A stretch of DNA of 8,726 nucleotides from Spirochaetaceae bacterium UBA6089 (GTDB lineage Bacteria > Spirochaetota > Spirochaetia > Treponematales > Rectinemataceae): assembly GCA_002435985.1 (NCBI GenBank), contig DIXD01000065.1, positions 18,157 through 26,882 of the forward strand. The letters are read 5' to 3'. Within the stretch, counting starts at the first letter, position 1. The number at the start of each line of letters is the position of its first letter. The notes beneath the pieces are model-generated. The model did no database searches and had not been told where the DNA came from. It was given only the letters and a program-made list of their open reading frames with translations. Positions 1-6,600 of the stretch are shown here, one piece after another. The translations under genes and the position numbers were made by a program.

Positions 1-1
1 G

Positions 2-394
2 GAGCTGATAGCCCAAACCATCAATGCCCTGGGCATCGTGACCGGCGAGAGTCTCGGACAAGTCGCCAGTCAGACCGCAGAAAACATACGCCTCTCCCAG
101 AGTCGGACATCGCTACCGGTGTTCAGACCCCTCATTGGAATCGACAAGGAAGAGACCATCGCTACTGCAAGACGCATCGGCACATACGAAATCTCAATCC
201 TCCCGTATGAGGACTGCTGCGTGCTCTTCAGCCCCAAGCATCCTATTTTAAAACCCAAATTCGATGAGCTGTCGCAATATTATATATCGCTCGATCTGGA
301 CAATCTTATATTGAATGCCGTTGAACACGCGGAGAAAAAAGCAATACGCTTTACTGATGCCTTACGCGAATATGGTCTCGACGCCCCGGAATGA
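2..394 (+). CDS. thiI: tRNA 4-thiouridine sulfurtransferase ThiI, C-terminal part (5' end outside window)
   Basis: ThiI adenylates U8 of tRNA and replaces its oxygen with sulfur taken from a cysteine desulfurase persulfide; in many bacteria it also serves thiazole synthesis. The frame is open from base 2, so this is the last 130 residues of a longer protein. Family motifs visible are the strand VTGESLGQVASQT, then RPLIGIDKEE, then GTYEISILPYEDCC followed by LFSPKHP. The first Cys of the DCC motif corresponds to the conserved catalytic Cys of the PP-loop pyrophosphatase-like domain. The protein stops about 50 residues after this motif, so there is no C-terminal rhodanese domain as in E. coli; this is the short, Bacillus-like form. 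The stop is TGA at 392-394. The next gene on this strand is far away (nrdJ), and no clear terminator hairpin follows. Family identification is secure; its role in thiamine synthesis is not shown by the sequence. Confidence 0.93.
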   Translation, partial: ELIAQTINALGIVTGESLGQVASQTAENIRLSQSRTSLPVFRPLIGIDKEETIATARRIGTYEISILPYEDCCVLFSPKHPILKPKFDELSQYYISLDLDNLILNAVEHAEKKAIRFTDALREYGLDAPE

Positions 395-436
395 TGGTTA
401 TATGTTAATGGTTTTATATTATAGAACAGCCTTATA

Positions 437-508
437 TATCCCCAAGGGGAATCGAACCCCTGTTGGCGGGTTGAAAACCCGCTGTCCTAACCGCTAGACG
501 ATGGGGAC
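437..508 (-). tRNA. tRNA-Glu (anticodon UUC)
   Basis: The minus strand folds into a complete 72-nt cloverleaf. The acceptor 5' strand is GTCCCCA and its 3' partner is TGGGGAT. The D arm is GTC/GAC with a GG pair in the loop. The anticodon stem GCGGG/CCCGC closes the 7-nt loop TTTTCAA, whose middle bases TTC read GAA/GAG (Glu). The T arm AGGGG/CCCCT closes the loop TTCGATT. The discriminator is A at 437, and no CCA is encoded, so the 3' end must be added by CCA nucleotidyltransferase. The first acceptor pair is a G·U wobble rather than the G-C usual in E. coli tRNA-Glu. A promoter lies about 50 nt upstream. No clear terminator hairpin is seen between the tRNA and the 3' end of thiI, which converges on it. 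Confidence 0.95.
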
Positions 509-560
509 CTGAAAACGACACTCAACACCCTGGATCGAATGGTATTGTCGAACGGCAGTG

Positions 561-589
561 ACCCTATCAAAATTTCAAAGCCATGTCAA
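561..589 (-). promoter_or_regulatory. sigma70-type promoter for tRNA-Glu
   Basis: On the minus strand a perfect -35 hexamer TTGACA (589-584) is followed by a 17-bp spacer and TAGGGT (566-561), preceded by TGA, which gives the TGn of an extended -10. The -10 hexamer itself matches the consensus at only three positions. Transcription would start near 554, giving a leader of about 45 nt before the tRNA. The -35 element lies 22 nt past the stop of the upstream synthetase gene, and no terminator is visible between them, so read-through into the tRNA is also possible. Confidence 0.55.
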
Positions 590-610
590 TATCTTCCCTT
601 GTCCCGCCCG

Positions 611-1909
611 CTATATCTCTTCTTTTGCGATATTATCCTGTATCTTTCTCTGCAGTTCCCGCGCGAGCGTATTTTCGGGTTTTATCCGGAGCGCGATCTC
701 GCAATCTGCATGTGCCTGCACATAGTCGCCGAGTTGCCACCAGCAGAGAGCTCTCCGGTATCGGGAAAAGAAATGATAGGGGTGTATCGCGAGGGCTGCC
801 GTAAAGTCGTCGATCGCCTGCTGCAGTTGATTCTGAATGCTTTTCACCACTCCCCGATAATAGAAGGCCTTATAACAGTCAGGATCGAGCATGAGACAGC
901 TCGTAAAATCGGCGAGGGCATCCGTATATTCCGACTGGGCAAAATATGCCATACCCCTGTGCTTAAACACCACTGCGGCGATTGCCGCCTCCGGCTTTCT
1001 GGAGAGAATCTCTGTATAGATCGCAATTGCGGTTCTAAAATCGGAAGCATTGTGAGCATCCAGTGCGGAGAGAAGCAGAGTATCGATATCGAGTTCAGCC
1101 CAGGGATTCTGATTCAGCACCTTATTCGAGACAAGCCTTCTTTCCTCCAATGATGCTTTTTTTAGCCGGACAGGGGCCGGGAATTTACCGGTCATCGACT
1201 CGGTGATTCCGAACACCTGGGCACTCGTCTGCTCGATCTTGCTATAGAAGTCTTCTCTGCGTTTCTTCAGTGCACTGTTCAATTTCTTCTGATAATCGAG
1301 AATCTCTTGGAAAATGATGTCCGAAAGTGTGAGCGTCGCATTCAACGCGGCGAGCTTTCGCTTCAGCGGCTCGTCGAAGGGGGTAAATTCAGCCTTATAG
1401 ACGAGTTCGTGTTCCACCTCGGCCCAGGCTTCCTGCAAAATGGTCCTCAGCTGAATTTCGATGACATTGCGCTCGAGTCCTTTGCAGAGAGGCAGAATCT
1501 CGTCCGGGATGCGGATGAGCACATGGACAGACTCGTACCCAAATTCTCTGAATGAGTGATTCTGCCCCTTCCGCTCGATCTCGACGATATCGTACTGCGT
1601 GGCGATTGCTGCCTCGACCTCATCCAAATCCCTTAAAAACGGACAGATAATCCGCATGGCCAGGACATCGTTGATGGGCAGAGGGTCTTTGTGTTCGTCC
1701 CAGGCATTTTTCAGCAGCTTAATTTTCTTTGCAAAAAACGATTCAAAATCTTTGACACGGCTTTTAATTGTCGGGTGAAGCCCTCTTCGCTGCAACAATC
1801 TGGAAATCTCGCGGACGACTTTTGTAAGCGCTTCTTCGTAACCGGTGCGGTTTTTATGATACTCCTCCGAGAGAAGCGCTTTGTTCGGAATATTTTCTAC
1901 ATCGTTCAT
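611..1909 (-). CDS. RelA/SpoT-domain nucleotide pyrophosphokinase with C-terminal TPR repeats
   Basis: This 432-residue protein has an alarmone synthetase domain at about residues 40-220. Visible family residues are R51 and K53 (SRVKD), D81 with R86 (INDVLAMRI), Y125, S127 and H129 (FGYESVH), and E151, Q153 and R155 (EIQLRT), then the AWAEVEHELVYK helix. Synthetases of this family transfer pyrophosphate from ATP to the 3'-OH of GDP or GTP. There is no N-terminal HD hydrolase domain and no TGS or ACT domain, so it is a small alarmone synthetase-like enzyme rather than a full Rel. A charged, probably helical linker (about 195-260) leads to three clear TPR units (about 312-413) and a degenerate one before them (276-310). 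It lies 91 nt downstream of the GerM gene on the same strand. The ATG at 1909 has no Shine-Dalgarno sequence, and a possible promoter lies just upstream. ppGpp, pppGpp or pppApp synthesis and tRNA modification (the toxSAS type) are all possible; I cannot choose from sequence. Confidence 0.88.
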   Translation of the reverse strand: MNDVENIPNKALLSEEYHKNRTGYEEALTKVVREISRLLQRRGLHPTIKSRVKDFESFFAKKIKLLKNAWDEHKDPLPINDVLAMRIICPFLRDLDEVEAAIATQYDIVEIERKGQNHSFREFGYESVHVLIRIPDEILPLCKGLERNVIEIQLRTILQEAWAEVEHELVYKAEFTPFDEPLKRKLAALNATLTLSDIIFQEILDYQKKLNSALKKRREDFYSKIEQTSAQVFGITESMTGKFPAPVRLKKASLEERRLVSNKVLNQNPWAELDIDTLLLSALDAHNASDFRTAIAIYTEILSRKPEAAIAAVVFKHRGMAYFAQSEYTDALADFTSCLMLDPDCYKAFYYRGVVKSIQNQLQQAIDDFTAALAIHPYHFFSRYRRALCWWQLGDYVQAHADCEIALRIKPENTLARELQRKIQDNIAKEEI

Positions 1910-1918
1910 ATAATATTA

Positions 1919-1947
1919 AAATTACTATGAAAGCCCGATGGTGACAA
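1919..1947 (-). promoter_or_regulatory. possible promoter of the RelA/SpoT–TPR gene, giving a near-leaderless mRNA
   Basis: On the minus strand TTGTCA (1947-1942, five of six matches to the -35 consensus) is followed by a 17-bp spacer and TAATTT (1924-1919, three of six matches). A start 7 nt beyond would fall at 1911-1912, only 2-3 nt before the ATG at 1909. This fits the absence of any Shine-Dalgarno sequence. The -10 match is poor, and the gene could equally be served by read-through from the amidase promoter. Confidence 0.3.
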
Positions 1948-2000
1948 ATGAAGGCGCCCCATCTCCATGAGTTCGTTATGAACCCCGTGCCGAACACTGA

Positions 2001-2453
2001 TCATCTCGCCAATGTCCCATTGATATAGAGATAGACATGAAAGTTACCGGGGATCGTCTCATGTAGGCTCTTTGTCACTGCAGCTTTGAACATCGCGTAT
2101 TCGGATGAGAATCTTGATAGGTCTTTCGTCGTGAAATCGATGTAGAGGGCGTTGTTACCGGAAACGATGCGCTCCAGCGAAATGTCGGCATGCGCTACAG
2201 GTCGAAGGTCGCGCGAAAGGGGCCCCAAGAGAAGCTCCTCTACAATGTCCTTTGCCCTTTCTTCTAAGGTGCCGAGAGTGGCTATCGGTCGCTTTTCAAG
2301 CTTTAAGGTCTTGCCGTTTTCGTCGGGGAAATAGAGCCGCATTCCGTTAAACTGCAGGGTCGGCCCCCACCGGATGACGGCAACGACACCGACAATAAGC
2401 AGCAATGCCACAATACGGCGCTCTCTATGCTCAGAATGCGATGCTGTGTTCAT
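2001..2453 (-). CDS. membrane-anchored GerM-domain protein
   Basis: The 150-residue protein has a charged N-terminus (residues 1-13), one hydrophobic segment (RIVALLLIVGVVAVI, 13-27) and then a GerM domain (about 38-149). The domain shows LYFPDENG near its start, DIVEELLLGP in the middle and ALYIDFT followed by the terminal VYLYING strand. GerM domains are named from Bacillus spore germination but occur widely in non-sporulating bacteria, often beside cell-wall hydrolases. The hydrophobic segment probably anchors the protein in the inner membrane with the domain outside. I chose the ATG at 2453, 1 nt after the amidase TAA stop, so translation is probably coupled. An ATG at 2504 in the same frame would overlap the amidase by 50 nt and add 17 residues unlike a signal sequence. 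No Shine-Dalgarno sequence is visible. The exact molecular role is unknown; peptidoglycan binding or amidase control is inference from the neighbour. Confidence 0.82.
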   Translation of the reverse strand: MNTASHSEHRERRIVALLLIVGVVAVIRWGPTLQFNGMRLYFPDENGKTLKLEKRPIATLGTLEERAKDIVEELLLGPLSRDLRPVAHADISLERIVSGNNALYIDFTTKDLSRFSSEYAMFKAAVTKSLHETIPGNFHVYLYINGTLAR

Positions 2454-2454
2454 A

Positions 2455-3477
2455 TTATTGCTCGAAATGCTCGATAAAATCGCAGACCCCATTGTATATG
2501 GCATCCGCGATCCGTCTCAAGTAAGCATCCTGCGTCAAAAGGAAGGCTTCTTCCCTATTCGTGACGAAGCCGACCTCAATCAGGATCGACGGCATCTTTG
2601 CGTTCCTGACGACAAACCACTCCTCCGCCTTTATACCACGCCCCGGGCTGTCGTCACCGATCATCTTTCCCATGCGTTGGTACACTTTTTGTGCAAGAAT
2701 GATGCTTTCGGTCGTAAACTCTTCTTCCAGCATGGTGTTGATGATTGGCGCGATATCCTGACCCTTCTCTTTTGCCGTCTCTTCATCCACCAAGGTTCTC
2801 CGATAATCCGGATTGAGGTACCATACCTCGAACCCGCGAGTATTTTTGTTGAAAGAAGCATTGGCGTGGATTGAAATATAGAGTATCGCCTCGGTCTCGC
2901 CCAGCCTGATCGTATTCGCCATGTCGACCCGTTGTTCGAGACTCGGGAAGCTGTCGTCGTTGCGAGTGAGGAGAATCGTACGATCGGGATAGTGGATGCG
3001 CAACAGTTCAGTGAGTCTGTGGGCGATAGCCAGATTGACATCCTTCTCCTGAAGCTTGAAATCACCGAATTCCCCAATTGCTCCCGGATCCTTGCCCCCA
3101 TGACCTGGATCCACCACGATCGCCTTCACGGAATATTTGGAGGATGCTCCAGGCTTTGCCTGAAAAAATTCCCGCAGGACATCGGTGAACTCTTTTTTGA
3201 CCCGTAGAGAATCTTCAGTCTCGTAGGGAGACGGAACGCGCTTGATGGCGGACCAGTCGAGAAGTATATAGGGGACATCGACCGCAAAACGGACACTGTG
3301 CCCCGCCCTTGTGATGGTCCCTGCATGGCTTAGAGGATCATATTCAAGTGTGGCGTTGAGGGATTGGGCAAGGCCGGAGAGGCTCATGTCATCCTGCTGC
3401 GTCTCCTCTGCCGTCGCAGGAGGGATGCTGCAAAGGATGAGCGCGAGTACAAGCGCCAGGGATCTCATGACCACCAT
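2455..3477 (-). CDS. N-acetylmuramoyl-L-alanine amidase (Amidase_3 family, AmiC-like)
   Basis: This exported zinc enzyme cuts the amide bond between N-acetylmuramic acid and L-alanine of the peptide stem. From the ATG at 3477 it has 340 residues. A signal peptide covers about residues 1-23 and ends ATA/EE, an AxA site for signal peptidase I. Residues 31-105 (SLSGLAQSLNATLEYD onward) resemble the copper-amine-oxidase-like N-terminal domains found on secreted cell-wall enzymes. The catalytic domain (118-338) carries the zinc ligands H126 (VVDPGHGGKDPG), E144 (LQEKDVNLA) and H204 (SIHANAS), and the catalytic E301 (SILIEVGFVTN). All key residues are present. The start is uncertain: ATGs at 3477 and 3468 both give a good signal peptide, and an upstream ATG at 3516 adds 13 residues ahead of it. 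None has a proper Shine-Dalgarno sequence. It is the first gene of a minus-strand group and diverges from nrdJ. Likely roles are daughter-cell separation and wall turnover. Confidence 0.93.
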   Translation of the reverse strand: MVVMRSLALVLALILCSIPPATAEETQQDDMSLSGLAQSLNATLEYDPLSHAGTITRAGHSVRFAVDVPYILLDWSAIKRVPSPYETEDSLRVKKEFTDVLREFFQAKPGASSKYSVKAIVVDPGHGGKDPGAIGEFGDFKLQEKDVNLAIAHRLTELLRIHYPDRTILLTRNDDSFPSLEQRVDMANTIRLGETEAILYISIHANASFNKNTRGFEVWYLNPDYRRTLVDEETAKEKGQDIAPIINTMLEEEFTTESIILAQKVYQRMGKMIGDDSPGRGIKAEEWFVVRNAKMPSILIEVGFVTNREEAFLLTQDAYLRRIADAIYNGVCDFIEHFEQ

Positions 3478-3540
3478 TGTACAATAAACAATATCAAGGA
3501 ATTCTTTTTGTGTCATCCTGAGGCTTTGAGAAAAATCTTC

Positions 3541-3590
3541 TTAAAATTTTTAAAAAACCACTTGTCGTAGCCCCATGGATGCAGTATAAG
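3541..3590 (+). promoter_or_regulatory. promoter of nrdJ with A/T-rich upstream element
   Basis: TTGTCG (3562-3567, four of six) and TATAAG (3585-3590, five of six) are separated by exactly 17 bp. The bases just upstream (3541-3557) are runs of A and T resembling an UP element that contacts the RNA polymerase alpha subunit. Transcription would start near 3597 and leave a leader of about 80 nt containing both inverted repeats. An alternative promoter uses TTGTAG (3617-3622) and TAATAT (3639-3644), which would put one inverted repeat over each hexamer. Confidence 0.5.
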
Positions 3591-3607
3591 AGATATAGAT
3601 ATGACAC

Positions 3608-3624
3608 CACTATATATTGTAGTG
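3608..3624 (+). promoter_or_regulatory. operator-like inverted repeat 1, NrdR-box candidate
   Basis: The 17-bp sequence CACTA-TATATTG-TAGTG is a perfect 5-bp inverted repeat around a 7-bp A/T-rich centre. Read as a 16-mer (3607-3622) it matches my recollection of the NrdR consensus, acaCwATATATwGtgt, at 13 positions. NrdR is the nucleotide-sensing repressor of ribonucleotide reductase genes, and this site lies 54 bp ahead of nrdJ. The nrdR gene is not in the window, so the regulator is inferred. Confidence 0.5.
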
Positions 3625-3634
3625 ATAACGGTCG

Positions 3635-3653
3635 ATACTAATATAGGTAGTAT
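3635..3653 (+). promoter_or_regulatory. operator-like inverted repeat 2
   Basis: ATACTA-ATATAGG-TAGTAT is a perfect 6-bp inverted repeat with the same ACTA-N7-TAGT core as the repeat upstream. The centres of the two repeats are 28 bp apart, close to but not exactly the three helical turns usual for paired NrdR boxes. Its centre fits the NrdR consensus less well. The two repeats could instead fold as two small 7-nt-loop hairpins in the nrdJ leader RNA. Confidence 0.42.
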
Positions 3654-3665
3654 AGTACATTTTTC

Positions 3666-3672
3666 AAGGAGA
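3666..3672 (+). promoter_or_regulatory. Shine-Dalgarno of nrdJ
   Basis: AAGGAGA lies 5 nt before the ATG at 3678. It fixes the nrdJ start and is the only textbook Shine-Dalgarno sequence in the window. Confidence 0.85.
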
Positions 3673-3677
3673 ATAAA

Positions 3678-6600
3678 ATGAAGATAACACGCTTGTTTAC
3701 CAAGGCAGGCCATGGTCCATATGAAGGCATTGTATGGGAAAAACGTCGAAGTGAAATCCGCAACCCCAACTTGACATCGATTTTTTCGATGGATGCGGTG
3801 ATTGCTCCTTCGTTCTGGAGTCCCATTGCGAGCGACATTCTCGCCCAGAAATACTTCCGCAAGGCTGGTGTTCCTCGAGACAAAGCACTCGATTGGACAA
3901 AATATATTCCTATCTCTCAGACTTTGCTTTGCGATGTATATCCTGCCGATGAGTCCGAACACGATGCACGCCAGGTCTTTCATAGGCTCGCCTATACCTG
4001 GTGCCGATGGGGCAGAGATGCCCACTACTTCGACACCGAGGAAGACGAGAGAGCCTTCTACGATGAGCTCTGTTACATGCTTGCGCACCAGATTGCCGCA
4101 CCAAACAGCCCTCAGTGGTTCAACACAGGCCTCTTTGCCGTCTATGGCATCGAAGGGCCGGCCCAGGGGCACTACTTTGTCGAGTCGTCCACCAATCAGG
4201 TGGTAAAATCGGAATCGGCCTACCAGCGGCCTCAGCCGCACGCCTGCTTTATCCTCGACGTCAAGGACGACCTTGTCAACGAGGGAGGCATCATGGATCT
4301 CGTGACGAGAGAGGCGCGTCTGTTTAAGTATGGATCGGGAACCGGAACGAATTTCTCGCGCCTGAGGGGTGCTAACGAAAAACTCTCCGGAGGGGGCGTC
4401 TCTTCGGGACTCCTATCGTTTCTGAAGGTCGCGGACAGATCGGCCGGAGCGATAAAGTCCGGCGGGACCACGAGGCGCGCCGCAAAGATGGTGATCCTCG
4501 ATACGGACCATCCGGACATCGAGGAGTTTGTGCGCTGGAAAACAGAGGAAGAGTATAAGGTCGCGTGTCTCGCTGCAGGAAGTGGCCTCCTCAACCACTA
4601 TGCCCAAGCGATGATCTCTGCAATCGAAGCCATGGGGGAGGAGGATGAGCACAGCTTCCTGCCAGACCATAACCTCCTTTTGCGCAAGGTCGTCAAAGAA
4701 GCCCTCGATGCAGGCGTACCTTCTCAATGGATACATCAATTGCTTACCTTTTATGCTCAGACAGGCAGGGCTCCTCGAATGCCCCTGTACAATACCGCAT
4801 GGGAATCGGAGGCGTATAACACCGTTTCCGGCCAGTCCTCGAACAACTCCGTGCGCGTCTCCAACGAGTTCATGAATGCTGTGTTCAACGATCTCGACTG
4901 GGATCTCATCGGGCGTACGACACAAAAACCTTTTCGCATCATCAAGGCCAGAGAACTCTGGAATGAAATAGCGGAAGCGGCTTGGCTCTGCGCAGATCCG
5001 GGTCTTCAGTTCCACACCACGGTGAATGAATGGCACACCTGTAAGGCCGATGGAGAGATACGCGGGTCGAATCCATGTTCGGAATACATGTTTCTCGACG
5101 ACACGGCATGTAACCTTGCCTCGCTCAATCTCCTCTCGTTCTATGACGAGAAGAGCGGCACGTTCGACGACGAAGCATACCGCCATGCGATTCGCATGTG
5201 GACAATCGTCTTGGAGATTTCTGTGGTGATGGCGCAATTCCCCTCGAAAGAGATAGCCCGCAAGAGCTTCGATTACCGCACGCTAGGACTGGGATATGCA
5301 AATATCGGAAGCCTTCTTATGGTGATGGGGTTACCCTACGATTCGGACAAGGGCCGGGCTGTGGCAGCTGCCTTGTCGGCAATCCTCAGCGGAGAATCCT
5401 ATACACAGTCCGCGCGAATGGCACAGGAATTCGGACCATTCGCGCGATATGAGGCCAACAAGGACCACATGCTCAGAGTCATTCGCAACCACCGCCGCGC
5501 AGCCTACAGTGCTCCTCCAGAGGAATATGAGGAGTTGAGCGTGACCCCCAAGGGCCTGGATGCCCATCTCTGCCCGAAAAATCTCTCCGATGCGGCGAAG
5601 CAGTGTTGGGACGAAGCTCTCCGACTTGGAGAACAATACGGTTTCAGAAATGCTCAAGTTACCGCAATCGCTCCCACGGGCACCATAGGACTCCTCATGG
5701 ACTGCGATACAACGGGAATCGAGCCTGATTTTGCGCTTGTAAAATTCAAGAAACTCGCGGGCGGCGGCTACTTTAAAATCATCAATTCGTCCGTGCCTCC
5801 CGCCCTGCGCAGCCTCGGATATTCAGAGGCACAAATCAACGACATAATTGAATATGCCCTCGGCAAGGGCACGCTCGAGGGCGCGCCGGGCATCTCCCGC
5901 CATGCCCTTTTGGAGAAGGGCATCCCTGAAGAAGCCCTGCAGAAGGCGGAGCAGGCTCTTCAAAGCGCCATCAGTCTAGAGAGTTGCTTCTCGTCCTACA
6001 TTATAGGCTACGATGTACTGGAAAGGCTCGGAATATCCAAAGAAGAGGCCGATACTGCCGATTTTAGCCTGCTTTCTAAGCTTGGATACGGTCCAAAAGA
6101 GATAGAGGCAGCTGAACTTTTTGCATGCGGGACGATGGGGCTCGAAGGCGCGCCCCATCTTTCCGAAGCGGACCTTGCCGTGTTCGACACGGCGACGCCG
6201 TCGGGCAAGCGTGGTACGAGGAGTATCCCATGGCAGGCGCACATTGCGATGATGGCTGCGGTACAGCCCTTCATCACTGGATCTATTTCGAAAACCATCA
6301 ATATGCCAAACAACGTCACCATCGAAGATGTCAAGGGAGCGTATACCATGGCATGGCGATCTATGCTCAAGTCGATAGCGCTCTATCGAGATGGATCGAA
6401 ACTCTCCCAGCCGCTCGCGGCCCTTGCACCCGGCTCCGACATCATCGCAGATTCCATCGTGGCTCTTCAGTCGAATACCCTTGGAGCCAGCAAATCTGTT
6501 CCTAAAGACATGATCTCGGCCTCCTCTACGCAAGCGAGCTCTGAGCCGGAACTGCCGGGAATGCCCTTCGCGCCCCGCGGGGTCCGTCATGCACTCCCCA

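Noticed and set aside
539..1153. Open frame of 204 codons on the plus strand
   Set aside because: It is antisense to the TPR part of the synthetase gene, where the minus-strand frame shows clear repeat motifs.
1960..1990. Small inverted repeat GTTC-GTTAT-GAAC between the GerM and synthetase genes as a terminator
   Set aside because: A 4-bp stem with no T-run on either strand is too weak to call.
2374..2874. Open frame of 166 codons on the plus strand
   Set aside because: It is antisense to the amidase and GerM genes, both of which have recognisable motifs.
3560..3677. Cobalamin riboswitch upstream of the B12-dependent reductase
   Set aside because: There is no B12-box-like sequence, and the space is too short and A/T-rich for the usual 200-nt element.
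4413..5237. Long open frame of 274 codons on the minus strand inside nrdJ
   Set aside because: It is antisense to the strongly conserved NrdJ active-site region, resembles no family I know, and has no ribosome binding site. The same applies to the minus-strand frames at 3513-4241 and 5976-6710.
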